64,000 bases of DNA from Gammaproteobacteria bacterium (GCA_013002025.1 JABDKW010000029.1:41946-105945); one strand, 5' to 3'. Counted from the stretch's first letter, positions 17,806 through 27,386 are shown. Numbers and translations: made by a program. Notes: generated from the sequence alone by a model not told the origin.

Positions 17806-19125
17806 TTAGGCTGGTTTGGGCCTGGCGTCTTCGATAGGTGAACGCTGTTCCTGCTCAGGTTTCTGTGTCTGCTGCTCAACAGAGTCTGCAGATGATTGAT
17901 CCGGCTGGTCGCTTTCATTTGATTGGGTAATGCCCCGAGGCGTACCTGTATTTGGCACCGGCTTGCTCGCCACATCCATGCCAGAACGATACAGCTGCAA
18001 GGCCTTGCCGCTTTCATTGTTGGCTTCGTAAACCTCGCCCAACAGCGCATAGGCCGCTGGTAGTTGGCCCAGCTTGATCGCCGCCTGCAAGTGTTCTTTA
18101 GCCGCGTCAGCGTTTTTGGCTGACCATGCCAGTCGACCCGCGGCGAGATTCAAGTGAGCATTTTCTGGCCGCGCTATTAACCAGCCCTCGGCGCGTCTCT
18201 GGCCCTTGGCTGGTTTACTTAACTTTAGCTGGCCATACAATTCAATCAGCTGGTCGCTCCAATTATGTTTCAATGCGCCGCGAATTAATTTTTCGGCCGC
18301 CGCATCTTCGCCCTCGGTTATCAAGTATTGAGCATATACCGCCACTAGCGCCGGGGACTTCTTGTGCGCACGTGGTACTGCACGCCAGGCCAAGCCTACA
18401 TCCTGCGCCTGTTGCAGGGCGTGTAAATGTACTTTCTCTTGCATCTGGTCTAACGAGGTTTCTGGCAATGCCGCCTGCTTGCGTGCAACGGGCAACAGTG
18501 CCTGTGCCTCTTGCCACTGCTCGGTCGCTTCTAAAGCCTGCAACCGCATGGCCGTATACTGCGGGTTTTTACTCCCCACCGCCGCAATGTCTTCCAGCGT
18601 TGCCAGCGCTAATTCCATCTGACCAGCCTGTTGATGCAATCTTGCTTTGGTTAAGCCGATGGCTAAGCGCTCTTTGGGTGCAGACTCATAAGCGGCCTGT
18701 AGATATCGATCACGTTCCGTTAACTTACCTTGCTCCTGTGCAGCCTGAGCGGCCGCCAAAAAATTAACATAGGGCACCTTGGAGTGGTCGCTCTTGCGAG
18801 TCAATTGCTGCTCTGCTTTGCGCCAATCACCTTTAATAAGTGATAAATAGCCAGCGCCCAGCTGATCTTGCGCCTTGTCACGATTACGCTGGTCGCTCCA
18901 CTTTGCCACTGATTTAGGTGCGCGCCAAATTAGCCGGTACAGCCAAATTACGAAATAAAGAACTAATACTGAAACAAACAACGCAATTAGGAATCCCAAC
19001 ATGGACAGCTCAACCGAATAGCCAAGCATGTAAAATTTGACATAGTTGTAGGGGTCGATCGCATCCAACTGCATGGCACCATAGGCCAGTGCCAGCGCCA
19101 GGATTACCAGGATTATGAAGCGCAC
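17806..19125 (-). CDS. hemY: HemY-type TPR membrane protein
   Basis: This 439-residue protein has two N-terminal transmembrane helices (about 3-22 and 41-65), a HemY N-terminal domain with KSVAKWSDQRNR, and a long helical TPR region to about 385. A charged, Gln/Pro-rich tail follows. Proteobacterial HemY is encoded with hemC, hemD and hemX and is tied to late haem synthesis; its exact biochemical role is unclear, and it is unrelated to the protoporphyrinogen oxidase also called HemY in Bacillus. It starts two bases after hemX. Confidence 0.9.
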   Translation of the reverse strand: MRFIILVILALALAYGAMQLDAIDPYNYVKFYMLGYSVELSMLGFLIALFVSVLVLYFVIWLYRLIWRAPKSVAKWSDQRNRDKAQDQLGAGYLSLIKGDWRKAEQQLTRKSDHSKVPYVNFLAAAQAAQEQGKLTERDRYLQAAYESAPKERLAIGLTKARLHQQAGQMELALATLEDIAAVGSKNPQYTAMRLQALEATEQWQEAQALLPVARKQAALPETSLDQMQEKVHLHALQQAQDVGLAWRAVPRAHKKSPALVAVYAQYLITEGEDAAAEKLIRGALKHNWSDQLIELYGQLKLSKPAKGQRRAEGWLIARPENAHLNLAAGRLAWSAKNADAAKEHLQAAIKLGQLPAAYALLGEVYEANNESGKALQLYRSGMDVASKPVPNTGTPRGITQSNESDQPDQSSADSVEQQTQKPEQEQRSPIEDARPKPA

Positions 19126-19127
19126 GA

Positions 19128-20261
19128 TTACTGCCCGTCCTTGGCTGCCTGCAGGGCCGAGTACGACCCCGTAACTGATGGCAGCGCCACATTGATGCTC
19201 TGCGAACGCGCGGTTTGCAATTGTTGCAATGCGGTTTGAACCCGATCATTACGCACGTCAAAGTAAATCTTCATCCACTCTTCAGCCTCGCTTAGGGCCG
19301 CCTCGTAAAGACTCTGGCGACCCTGCAACAAGGCTATTTGCGCCCGGTTCAACTGCAACTGCAAATTCTGATTCAGGAAATAGCGCTGTTGTGGCGCCAA
19401 CAGAGGGATAGGCGCCTGTTCAACCCTCTGCACCTTGATTGAACTGAGGATATCTTGCCAAATTTTTCCCAACTCAGCCCGCAAGCCGGTCCCAACGGAA
19501 GCCTGCTGAGCATCGAATTGCACATCCTGTCCGTCTGGTTCGTTCATTAATGGCAGGTCAGGGACCAGGTCGCTGAGCGCTGCCAACTCGGCTGAGATAG
19601 CCTCCTTGTCAGCTTGCTGAATATTATTGAGCGTCGCAATTTCCTGATTTATCTGGGTACGAACCTGGCTATAGCGCGGGTCATTAAGTTGTCGTAACTG
19701 CCCGTCTGCCAACTTGAGTGCGGCAATCGCCGAATCTTTATCCGATGCGAAAATCAGACTATGGTTGGCCAACTTGAGAAGTTGCTCTACTTCTTCCAGT
19801 CGATACTGAGCAACCCCCTTCTGCAGATTGCTATGCATTTGCTCGATCGATTGCTTTAACTCGGCCTGTTGACTACTAAGCTGCGAAATAGAACCTGCCA
19901 CTCGTGTATCTAGCGTAGCTAAGCGATTGGCCAACACATCGTCGGTCACCACATCGCCCTGCTGGCTCTGCAAGCGCTGCACGACATCGCCGAGGCGCGT
20001 TACCTGCCCCCCGATTTCAGTCACACCCACGGCCAGCGCAGAGTCTGCTTGCACCTGTTGTACCTGATTCTGGTACCAGGTGAAGCCGGTGCCTAGCAGC
20101 GCCAGTAGCGCCAAGACCAGCGCCAGACCAGCACCGGAGCCAGATCCGGATCCCGAGTCAGAACCGAACTTGGTCGACGCGACAGGTTCACTGGGCGCCG
20201 TGGAGGCTGGCGCAGTCTCGGCAACTGCGTTTTCAATTGACTTGGAATTTGATTCGCTCAT
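19128..20261 (-). CDS. hemX: HemX-type membrane protein
   Basis: The 377-residue protein has a low-complexity Ser/Ala/Pro N-terminus with a Gly-Ser repeat (35-43), one transmembrane helix (44-63) and a long periplasmic coiled-coil segment. This is the HemX pattern of proteobacterial hemCDXY clusters. It was once annotated as uroporphyrin-III C-methyltransferase, but no SAM-binding motif is visible, so that activity is not supported. It follows hemC/D after 193 bases and is immediately followed by hemY. Confidence 0.88.
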   Translation of the reverse strand: MSESNSKSIENAVAETAPASTAPSEPVASTKFGSDSGSGSGSGAGLALVLALLALLGTGFTWYQNQVQQVQADSALAVGVTEIGGQVTRLGDVVQRLQSQQGDVVTDDVLANRLATLDTRVAGSISQLSSQQAELKQSIEQMHSNLQKGVAQYRLEEVEQLLKLANHSLIFASDKDSAIAALKLADGQLRQLNDPRYSQVRTQINQEIATLNNIQQADKEAISAELAALSDLVPDLPLMNEPDGQDVQFDAQQASVGTGLRAELGKIWQDILSSIKVQRVEQAPIPLLAPQQRYFLNQNLQLQLNRAQIALLQGRQSLYEAALSEAEEWMKIYFDVRNDRVQTALQQLQTARSQSINVALPSVTGSYSALQAAKDGQ

Positions 20262-20454
20262 AAACGGAATTTCGTGGTCGGGTTGCTAATCTAGCACGGG
20301 TTGATTGCGAGCATTTCTGCACGCCAACGCGATTGAAAGTGCATAGAAGTGATCGAATTACGTGGCGCAAAATAGTACCACAAGCGCAATGGCACACCTA
20401 TGCCGCTAACGCTTTTTAACGATTACCCTGCGGATGTGACGGAACTCCGGTGAA

Positions 20455-22149
20455 CTAGTTCAACAGGCTCATCAGCATGTGCTTATTAGATGGCGAGCGC
20501 GCAACGCGCAATTTCCCTTCCCAACCACCTTCCAATGCGGTGCGTGCGATGCGCTGGCTACCCGCCACTAGCATCGTTTCATTAAGTTTCGGCAGGTGCG
20601 GCCGCAGAGCCTGCATTAAATTGGCGGCGCTTTGTGGGCTGTGTAAAAACACGGCTGCCACTTTGCGGCCGCTGGAACAGAGCGTTTCCACGCGATGAAT
20701 TAATTCGGCATGCGGTTCCTGTCGATACACCTCCACCTGCTCCACGATGGCGCCACGATTGCGCATCTCTTCAGCCGGCCAATCAAGACCGATATCGCCG
20801 CGCACAATCAATATCCGACGACCCCTTAAATCAGCCAGCTTTTTTACCCTCAGAAGCGCTTCGGCACCAACACCGTGGTCGGGAAACATAGCGTCAACGC
20901 CGTAGGTTTTGTACAGTTGCTTGGCGGTTTCGGCACCAACGGCCATCACCCGCACATCGTCCGGCAAAGCACCCTTGGACTGAATCACCGCCATACCCTG
21001 TTCCACAGCGTTGCGGGATACAAATATGAGATCCGTATATTCGCTAAGTTTAGACAGCGGCGTCAGCGTCACAGGATCGTTGTTCGGCTCAATCTCCAAT
21101 GTCGGTACATGCACGCCCTGATAATCGAAACTTTCGATAATTTCTTTAAGATTACCCAGATAGCGCTCCTGTCGAGTTAGCACGACCACGGCTTTTTCAG
21201 GCTGCTCATTTTGCACCGAGGCGTGATAAACGGAATCGAGAATTTCTCTGGCGCCTTGTTCCAACAGGTCTTCCGCAACTTGCCTGCCCAAGGCATCAGC
21301 CGCTTTCTCAGACATCGCCGCGCTGGTTCGAATGCCAAAAATACAGCGTGAGCCATCCACTTCACCGACCATGCCTCGCATGCGAATTTTGCCTTTATTT
21401 ACTTCGGCAAATCCGGCTACCGGCACATGACATCCACCTCCGAGCGCCGCGTTCATGGCCCGCTCGGCTGATAAATACAGTGAGCTTTCAGGGCTGTGCA
21501 ATGGCTCCAGCAGGTCGCGAGTGCGCTCATCACTGCTGCGACATTCAATGCCGATTATGCCCTGGCCAACTGCTGGCAAACACAGTTCGGGGGTAATGTA
21601 TTGACTGATACGATTCTTCAGTCCCAGCCGAATCAAACCCGCGGCCGCCAGAATAATCGCGTCGTAATCACCGGAATCCAATTTAGCCAGACGCGAGTTT
21701 ACATTACCTCGCAGTTCAGTAAATTCAAGTGATGGGAAGGCACTTTTTAACTGCGCGATGCGGCGCATACTGGAGGTGCCGACCTTGGCGCCTTTGGGTA
21801 AGGCATAAAGATTTTGATAACTATTGGAAACAACCACATCGCGGGCATCTTCGCGGGCGCAAACAACCGCAATTTCGAGCCCATCCGGCAAGGCGATTGG
21901 CACGTCTTTCATAGAGTGCACGGCGATGTCCGTCTCGCCACTCAGGACAGAACGCTCAAGTTCCTTCAGGAACAGCCCTTTCCCCCCAGCCTTGGATAGA
22001 CTGCGGTCAAGCATTTGATCACCCGCGGTGGTCATGCCGACGATTTCAACTGATAAGTCGGTATGCACTTCGAGCAATTGCTGCATGACAAACTCGGCCT
22101 GCCACATCGCGAGGGGGGAATTGCGAGTAGCGATCCGGATACGACTCAT
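20455..22149 (-). CDS. hemCD: Fused porphobilinogen deaminase / uroporphyrinogen-III synthase (HemC-HemD)
   Basis: One uninterrupted frame of 564 residues covers two consecutive haem enzymes. Residues 1-315 are HemC, which makes hydroxymethylbilane from four porphobilinogens: catalytic Asp82 in KDVP and the dipyrromethane-binding Cys240 in GGGCHVPVAG are present. Residues about 319-564 are HemD, which closes the ring to uroporphyrinogen III; this part begins VVVLTRQERY and contains LIFVSRNAVEQG, VRGDIG and VFLHSPQSA. There is no internal stop or restart. In most gammaproteobacteria the two are separate adjacent genes. hemX and hemY follow. Confidence 0.94.
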   Translation of the reverse strand: MSRIRIATRNSPLAMWQAEFVMQQLLEVHTDLSVEIVGMTTAGDQMLDRSLSKAGGKGLFLKELERSVLSGETDIAVHSMKDVPIALPDGLEIAVVCAREDARDVVVSNSYQNLYALPKGAKVGTSSMRRIAQLKSAFPSLEFTELRGNVNSRLAKLDSGDYDAIILAAAGLIRLGLKNRISQYITPELCLPAVGQGIIGIECRSSDERTRDLLEPLHSPESSLYLSAERAMNAALGGGCHVPVAGFAEVNKGKIRMRGMVGEVDGSRCIFGIRTSAAMSEKAADALGRQVAEDLLEQGAREILDSVYHASVQNEQPEKAVVVLTRQERYLGNLKEIIESFDYQGVHVPTLEIEPNNDPVTLTPLSKLSEYTDLIFVSRNAVEQGMAVIQSKGALPDDVRVMAVGAETAKQLYKTYGVDAMFPDHGVGAEALLRVKKLADLRGRRILIVRGDIGLDWPAEEMRNRGAIVEQVEVYRQEPHAELIHRVETLCSSGRKVAAVFLHSPQSAANLMQALRPHLPKLNETMLVAGSQRIARTALEGGWEGKLRVARSPSNKHMLMSLLN

Positions 22150-22314
22150 AGCGAAACAATTAGAGTTCTGTTGCGACCTAAGCTTAACACACCCACATGG
22201 GTGGTTTCATAGCTACTTTAGGCTCCAAAAGGGCTCCAGAGGCACATGATTTTAAACAACTTTTTAGAGTCCGTCAGCGGCGCTTTTGCCTCGCCATCCA
22301 TTAACGGCACAGGC

Positions 22315-22320
22315 TATAAT
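22315..22320 (+). promoter_or_regulatory. Possible argH -10 element
   Basis: A consensus TATAAT lies 77 bases before the argH start in the 247-base divergent gap with hemC/D. No good -35 stands at 16-18 bases (TTGCCT at 22286 is 23 bases away), so this is weak. Elsewhere in the gap I see only a short ACCCA-CA-TGGGT palindrome (22191-22202). Confidence 0.3.
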
Positions 22321-22396
22321 CGCAAGCCTTACGGATACCATCGCGGCACTAGGCGGAGAGTGGTAGTCGGGTAACTCACTGAGCAGCAATTAGAGC

Positions 22397-23794
22397 ATGA
22401 CAAAAAACAAATCCGCCACGGGGAAGCTGTGGGGTGGTCGCTTTGCACAAGCCACCGATAAATTAGTGGAAGCCTTCACCGAGTCAGTTAGTTTTGATGC
22501 CCGCCTGTATCGCGAAGACATCATGGGGTCGATTGCGCACAGTAAAATGTTGGCACGCATTGGCGTACTGAGCGACGCGGAGAGCGAATTAATTGAACAG
22601 GGATTGTTGCAGATTCAGCAGCAGATCGAGAGCGGCGAATTCGAGTGGTCTACCGAACTCGAAGACGTGCACATGAATATCGAAGCCCGCTTGACCGAAG
22701 CCATTGGCGAAGCCGGCAAAAAGTTGCACACTGGGCGCTCGCGCAATGATCAAGTTGCCACTGATATCCGGCTTTATCTACGTCGCATGTGCGATGAAAT
22801 TATCGAACTAATCAGGTTGGCACAACAGGCAATACTTAATCAGGCGGAGCAACAGGTTGATACAATTTTACCGGGCTTTACACATCTGCAAGTCGCGCAA
22901 CCGATAGTCCTGGCGCATCATCTGCTGGCATGGAACGAAATGCTGGAACGAGATATCGAGCGGCTGCTCGATACGCGGGCTCGTATTAATGTGATGCCAC
23001 TGGGCGCAGCGGCCCTGGCCGGCACATCCTTCGCTCTGGATCGCGACTTTACCTGCGAATTATTGGGCTTCGACCGACCGGCGCGAAATTCCCTGGACGC
23101 GGTTTCTGATCGGGACTTCCTGATCGAATTTTCAACCGCGGCCAGTATTTTGATGATGCACTTATCAAGAGTCTGTGAGGAACTCATAACCTGGGCTTCT
23201 GAAAGCTATCGATTCATCAGCATTGGCGATGCTTTTTGTACCGGCTCCAGCATTATGCCGCAAAAAAAGAACCCCGATATAGCGGAGTTGATTCGGGGAA
23301 AAAACGGCCGGGTCAGCGGTAATCTGCAGGCCCTGCTTATGTTGATGAAGGCGCAACCGCTGGCCTATAACCGCGACAATCAGGAAGACAAACAACCCGT
23401 ATTCGACACTGTGGATACTGTGACCGCATCGTTGCAGGTATTCACCGCGATGGTGCCCGCGATAACGTTTAATCGAGAGCGAATGTATCAGGCGGCGCAA
23501 GACGGCTATGCAACCGCTACCGATCTCGCAGAATATCTGGTGCGTTTGCAGGTGCCCTTCAGAGACGCGCATAGCATCGTGGGGCAACTGGTGCAGTATG
23601 CGATCGGACAGGGCAAGGCATTGGCTGATCTCGACCTCGAAGAATTACAATCCATTGGTTCCATGATAGGCGAGGATGTGTATGATGTGCTTACACTGGA
23701 AGGCTCAGTAGAATCGCGCGCGCATTTTGGCGGAACCGCACCCGATCAGGTACGCTCCGCTCTGGCGGCGGCCCGCCAGCGAATCTCCAGTTAA
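22397..23794 (+). CDS. argH: Argininosuccinate lyase
   Basis: ArgH splits argininosuccinate into arginine and fumarate, the last step of arginine synthesis. The 465 residues show [22 protein letters not shown] at the N-terminus, the [12 protein letters not shown] segment and the fumarase-superfamily signature [12 protein letters not shown] (about 283-294), which carries the catalytic Ser. It is divergent from hemC/D and is followed by lptM and lysA, as in many gammaproteobacteria. Confidence 0.97.
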   Translation: MTKNKSATGKLWGGRFAQATDKLVEAFTESVSFDARLYREDIMGSIAHSKMLARIGVLSDAESELIEQGLLQIQQQIESGEFEWSTELEDVHMNIEARLTEAIGEAGKKLHTGRSRNDQVATDIRLYLRRMCDEIIELIRLAQQAILNQAEQQVDTILPGFTHLQVAQPIVLAHHLLAWNEMLERDIERLLDTRARINVMPLGAAALAGTSFALDRDFTCELLGFDRPARNSLDAVSDRDFLIEFSTAASILMMHLSRVCEELITWASESYRFISIGDAFCTGSSIMPQKKNPDIAELIRGKNGRVSGNLQALLMLMKAQPLAYNRDNQEDKQPVFDTVDTVTASLQVFTAMVPAITFNRERMYQAAQDGYATATDLAEYLVRLQVPFRDAHSIVGQLVQYAIGQGKALADLDLEELQSIGSMIGEDVYDVLTLEGSVESRAHFGGTAPDQVRSALAAARQRISS

Positions 23795-23826
23795 CCGAAT
23801 TCAGACCCTTGACCAATATTTATAAG

Positions 23827-23964
23827 ATGAAATCAATTTCCTTTACGCGCGGCATCGCCGTCACGCTGCTCCTCTCAATCATCGTCGGTTGCGGGCAAAA
23901 AGGCCCGTTGATAGTTGAACAGCCGGCACCGATTCAGGAACCTGAAAACGAAGACACAAAATAG
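23827..23964 (+). CDS. lptM: LptM/YifL-type small lipoprotein
   Basis: This is a 45-residue gene between argH and lysA. It has a short signal peptide with a lipobox ending in VGC (Cys22), followed directly by the family motif CGQKGPL and a Pro-rich acidic tail. LptM stabilises the outer-membrane LPS translocon LptDE, and homologues sit just upstream of lysA (lptM-lysA-dapF). The start is the ATG at 23827 and the stop is TAG at 23962-23964. dapF does not follow lysA here. Confidence 0.88.
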   Translation: MKSISFTRGIAVTLLLSIIVGCGQKGPLIVEQPAPIQEPENEDTK

Positions 23965-24004
23965 CACCGCTGGGCTAGACGAACCCCAGTCTGGTCAGTT
24001 TCAT

Positions 24005-25261
24005 ATGTCTAGTTTTAATTACATTGACGGCGAACTGCACGCTGAACAGGTGTCGCTGCGTCAGCTCGCAGCACAATTTGGAACGCCCTTGTATGTGTAT
24101 TCACGTAGCGAACTGGAACGGCAATGGCGCGCCATGGATGAGGCCTTTGGGGACTATCCACATCAAATTTATTACGCCGTAAAAGCCAATAGTAATTTGG
24201 CTGTATTGCAGGTGCTGGCACAGTTAGGCTCAGGTTTTGATATCGTTTCAGGTGGGGAATTACAGCGTGTGCTGGCGGCAGGCGGCGGCGCTGAAAAAGT
24301 TGTCTTTTCGGGCGTGGCGAAATCCGAGCAGGAACTGGAGTTGGCGATTCGCGAAGGGGTGCACTGTATCAACGCGGAATCTGAGGCAGAGCTAAATCGA
24401 ATTCAATTAGTCGCGTCACGCCTACAAACCACCGCGCGCGTTGGCCTGCGCATTAACCCTGATGTCGATCCGAAGACACACCCGTATATTTCAACCGGTA
24501 TGGCAGAAGCCAAGTTCGGCATTAATATGCAGGCGGCTTTGGCACGCTGCCGAACGGCGGTGGATCTGCCAAATGTTGAGATTATCGGCATAGCCTGTCA
24601 TATCGGCTCCCAAATCGTTACCACGACGCCATTTACCGAGGCCTTGCAGTGTGTGCTGGAATTTGTCGATCAAATGCAAGACTTGGGCATCTCGCTACAA
24701 CACCTGGATCTTGGCGGCGGCCTTGGAATTGACTATAACGGCGAATCCCCACCCTCCGCGCAGCAGTATGTTGGCGCGATACTCTCGTGCCTGCACGACC
24801 GTGGAGTAACGCTGCCAGTCGGTATCGAGCCCGGTCGCTTCATCTGTGCCAATGCCGGGCTATTGCTTACGCAGGTGGAATACCTCAAATCCAATGGCGA
24901 CAAACGCTTTGCGGTGATCGATGCGGGCATGAACGATTTGTTACGTCCGGCCCTGTATCAAGCCGAGCACCGGATAGTCAATGTAATCGAATCCGCGCCA
25001 AGTCAAAAATGCCTTGATGTGGTTGGCCCCGTCTGTGAATCGTCAGACGTGATGGCCCGCCAATGTAATATTGCTGCTGCACCCGGCGACTTGCTGGCGA
25101 TCATGTCGGCGGGCGCCTATGGATTTGGCATGGCGTCGAACTATAACTCGCGCCCACGGGCGGCCGAGGTCATGGTGCAGAACGATCGCAGCAGCCTGAT
25201 TCGCCGCCGAGAGAGCTTTGAGGACTTGGTTCGCGGAGAGCAATTTTTCGAGGCCGATTAG
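24005..25261 (+). CDS. lysA: Diaminopimelate decarboxylase
   Basis: LysA decarboxylates meso-diaminopimelate to lysine using pyridoxal phosphate. From the ATG at 24005 the protein is 418 residues. The PLP lysine is Lys60 in YYAVKANSN, the phosphate-binding loop is in LDLGGGLGI, and the active-site Cys is in GPVCESSDV. A longer frame from 23915 would overlap lptM and has no family match. A terminator follows immediately. Confidence 0.97.
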   Translation: MSSFNYIDGELHAEQVSLRQLAAQFGTPLYVYSRSELERQWRAMDEAFGDYPHQIYYAVKANSNLAVLQVLAQLGSGFDIVSGGELQRVLAAGGGAEKVVFSGVAKSEQELELAIREGVHCINAESEAELNRIQLVASRLQTTARVGLRINPDVDPKTHPYISTGMAEAKFGINMQAALARCRTAVDLPNVEIIGIACHIGSQIVTTTPFTEALQCVLEFVDQMQDLGISLQHLDLGGGLGIDYNGESPPSAQQYVGAILSCLHDRGVTLPVGIEPGRFICANAGLLLTQVEYLKSNGDKRFAVIDAGMNDLLRPALYQAEHRIVNVIESAPSQKCLDVVGPVCESSDVMARQCNIAAAPGDLLAIMSAGAYGFGMASNYNSRPRAAEVMVQNDRSSLIRRRESFEDLVRGEQFFEAD

Positions 25262-25290
25262 CCAAACCCACATCATTTGGCGGAATTTTT
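25261..25290 (+). terminator. Intrinsic terminator after lysA
   Basis: GCCAAA (25261-25266, starting at the last base of the stop codon) pairs with TTTGGC (25276-25281). GGAATTTTT follows. The stem is short and the T-run is five bases, so efficiency may be modest. Confidence 0.6.
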
Positions 25291-25348
25291 GCACAATATA
25301 GCGCCCAATGATTGCAGCACATTGAAACGATCTTTTACCTTATCCGCA

Positions 25349-25378
25349 TTCAATAGACGCTGATACCTGAGTTATACT
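25349..25378 (+). promoter_or_regulatory. Possible promoter of the DUF4124-glutaredoxin gene
   Basis: TTCAAT (25349-25354) and TATACT (25373-25378) are separated by 18 bases and lie 33 bases before the start codon. The -10 is good and the -35 only partial. Confidence 0.4.
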
Positions 25379-25411
25379 GACGCCTCATAAGTTGTTGTTT
25401 TCTTTATTATC

Positions 25412-25915
25412 ATGAAAATATTATCTGCATCTTTACTTGCTGTGCTGATTGGCGGCGGCCTCGCCAGTGGCTCCGCTCTGGCAGCCAAGCTATACAAGTG
25501 GACTGATGCAGACGGCAATGTGTCTTATCAGGACCAGCCACCCCCAGATAATGTTGAGTCGGAAGTTATTGCCAATCAGGTCAGTGGTGGCGCCAGTACG
25601 CCTGCCAACTCTGGCAGCCGCAGCCCAGTCGTGATTTACACCGTGGCCAACTGCTCCAGCTGCGCCGCGCTTTTGGCCAAAATGCGGGAGCTGAAGGTGC
25701 CCGCTGAAGAACGCTCACTTCAGGACCGTGAAGTTCAAGCGCGAATCCTGGCACTAACGGATAGCCTGAAAGCACCCACCATGTTCATTGGCGAGGAAAT
25801 GGTTCAAACCTTGACCGACTCGAATATCATCAAGCTGCTAGGCGCTGCGGGCTATGATGTGGGCCAAACTGCGGCCGCGCCCAACGCCAGCGATTCAGCC
25901 GACGACGCCGAATAG
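25412..25915 (+). CDS. Secreted DUF4124 / glutaredoxin-like protein
   Basis: The 167-residue protein has a cleavable signal (about 1-25, SALAA), then a DUF4124 domain (KLYKWTDADGNVSYQDQPP, 26-44). A short linker leads to a glutaredoxin-fold segment (72-152) with a CSSC redox motif at Cys81-Cys84 and a conserved-looking APTMFIG. It is probably a periplasmic thiol-disulfide protein. DUF4124 proteins are common in gammaproteobacterial envelopes, but the function of the domain is unknown. The gene lies alone between lysA and xthA. Confidence 0.8.
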   Translation: MKILSASLLAVLIGGGLASGSALAAKLYKWTDADGNVSYQDQPPPDNVESEVIANQVSGGASTPANSGSRSPVVIYTVANCSSCAALLAKMRELKVPAEERSLQDREVQARILALTDSLKAPTMFIGEEMVQTLTDSNIIKLLGAAGYDVGQTAAAPNASDSADDAE

Positions 25916-25945
25916 CCCCCGCCGCGCCGCGCGGTATTTAATACC

Positions 25946-26734
25946 ATGAAAATCGCCAGTTGGAATGTAAATTCATTGCGGGTGAGGCAAACGCAGGTAC
26001 TGGAGTGGCTGGATAAAAGCCAAACCGATGTGTTGTGCCTGCAAGAACTCAAAATGCCGGATGCGGAGTTCCCCCACGACGCCTTTTCCGAGCTTGGATA
26101 TCACAGTGTTGCGACTGGGCAGAAAACCTACAATGGCGTCGCGATAATCAGTCGCTCGCCACTGCAAAACGTCGTTACTGATCTGCCCCACTATAAGGAT
26201 GAACAACGGCGCTATATCGCTGGCGACGTCATTGGCGAAGAGGGCGGTCAGGCATGTCGCGTTGTGAACGTTTATGTCCCCAATGGCCAGGCACTTGATT
26301 CCGACAAATTTGTTTACAAACGGGAATGGCTTGCGCATCTCACAGCCGCCATGCAGGGCACGCTGATCAACATGGAGAATACTGTGTTGGTAGGCGATTT
26401 TAACATCGCCCCCACTGACCTGGATGTGCATGACCCAACCAAGTGGCGTGGCAAGATTCATTGCAGTGACACGGAACGGCTCATGTTACAGAAATTGATG
26501 GCACCAGGGCTGTATGATTGCTTTCGGCATTGTCATACAGAGGGTGACCGGTTTTCCTGGTGGGACTATCGCACCGATGGCTTCAGCCGCAATGAGGGCT
26601 TGCGAATCGATCTGGTGCTGGCGTCCTCCCCAATGCTGGATAAGCTCGTTGATTGTGATATCGATGAAACGCCCCGCAAACTGGAGCGGCCCTCAGATCA
26701 TACGCCAGTGGTGGCAACGTTCGATTTCAACTAG
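25946..26734 (+). CDS. xthA: Exodeoxyribonuclease III
   Basis: This is an AP endonuclease and 3'-5' exonuclease of base-excision repair. The 262 residues hold the ExoIII family motifs: the start MKIASWNVNSLRVR, the metal-binding Glu in LCLQELKMPD, GDFNIAPTDLDVHDP and the catalytic SDHTPVVATF at the C-terminus. The 5-formyl-THF cyclo-ligase gene begins 10 bases later, so the two are likely co-transcribed. Confidence 0.95.
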   Translation: MKIASWNVNSLRVRQTQVLEWLDKSQTDVLCLQELKMPDAEFPHDAFSELGYHSVATGQKTYNGVAIISRSPLQNVVTDLPHYKDEQRRYIAGDVIGEEGGQACRVVNVYVPNGQALDSDKFVYKREWLAHLTAAMQGTLINMENTVLVGDFNIAPTDLDVHDPTKWRGKIHCSDTERLMLQKLMAPGLYDCFRHCHTEGDRFSWWDYRTDGFSRNEGLRIDLVLASSPMLDKLVDCDIDETPRKLERPSDHTPVVATFDFN

Positions 26735-26743
26735 TACGACCAT

Positions 26744-27325
26744 ATGCAGGACCCAGTAGAATTAAGAAAGGCGATCAACAGTCAACGCCGTGCCCTGAGC
26801 CAGGTCAGCCTGGCTGAGGCGGAGCACAATTTGTTGGAACAGGCGCAGGCTCTAACTGCTTTGGGGCACGCCAAAACAGTGCTCTCATATCTGCCAATGA
26901 ATGGCGAAATATCGCCCCTCGCCCTGAGTGCCAGCTTGCAGAGTGCGCAGATCTATCTACCTCGGATTACCGACTTTTCTAAAAGTCAGATGCGCTTCTA
27001 CTCTGCCAAAAATCCACGCCAGCGGAACAGCTTTGGAATAGAGGAACCGGTCGCCAAAGGCTGCTCCATAATGCCAGATTCACTGGACGCAGTGCTTATG
27101 CCTCTGGTGGCCTGTGATCCACAAGGCAATCGCTTAGGGATGGGGGGTGGTTACTATGATCGCGCCTTCGCCTTTAGATTGGACGATACTGTGTCAGCAC
27201 TACCACTGCTGGTCGGGGTTGCGCATGACTTTCAGTTGGTAGAGCAGTTGCAGGCAGCGGCTTGGGATGTACCGCTGGATGCTATAATCACCGACCGACA
27301 ATTTATCGATCTGCGCAAACAATGA
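26744..27325 (+). CDS. 5-formyltetrahydrofolate cyclo-ligase
   Basis: The enzyme uses ATP to convert 5-formyl-THF to 5,10-methenyl-THF. The 193 residues include an N-terminal RxxRRAL-type ATP contact (INSQRRALS), SYLPMNGEIS, and the nucleotide-binding GMGGGYYDRAF, the family hallmark. In many gammaproteobacteria this gene (ygfA/fau) follows the 6S RNA gene, but here it follows xthA with a 9-base gap and no room for 6S RNA. Confidence 0.93.
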   Translation: MQDPVELRKAINSQRRALSQVSLAEAEHNLLEQAQALTALGHAKTVLSYLPMNGEISPLALSASLQSAQIYLPRITDFSKSQMRFYSAKNPRQRNSFGIEEPVAKGCSIMPDSLDAVLMPLVACDPQGNRLGMGGGYYDRAFAFRLDDTVSALPLLVGVAHDFQLVEQLQAAAWDVPLDAIITDRQFIDLRKQ

Positions 27326-27347
27326 TGCAGGCAAGAAATTAATGATT

Positions 27348-27361
27348 GGCCGGCAACGGCC
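27348..27361. other. Short GC hairpin with GNRA-type loop
   Basis: GGCCG (27348-27352) pairs with CGGCC (27357-27361) across a GCAA tetraloop in the 61-base gap between the cyclo-ligase and cyclophilin genes. No T-run follows, so it is not an intrinsic terminator. It may stabilise the upstream mRNA. Confidence 0.4.
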
Positions 27362-27386
27362 TAACTAAATCGGAAATCTTATTCTT

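Noticed and set aside
19128..20261. HemX as uroporphyrinogen-III C-methyltransferase
   Set aside because: No SAM-binding motif is present; this old label is not supported by the sequence.
23915..24004. Extended N-terminus of lysA
   Set aside because: It overlaps lptM and has no family counterpart; the ATG at 24005 gives the normal length.
26735..26760. Possible 6S RNA before the 5-formyl-THF cyclo-ligase gene
   Set aside because: Only about 10 bases separate it from xthA, so there is no room for the roughly 180-base RNA.
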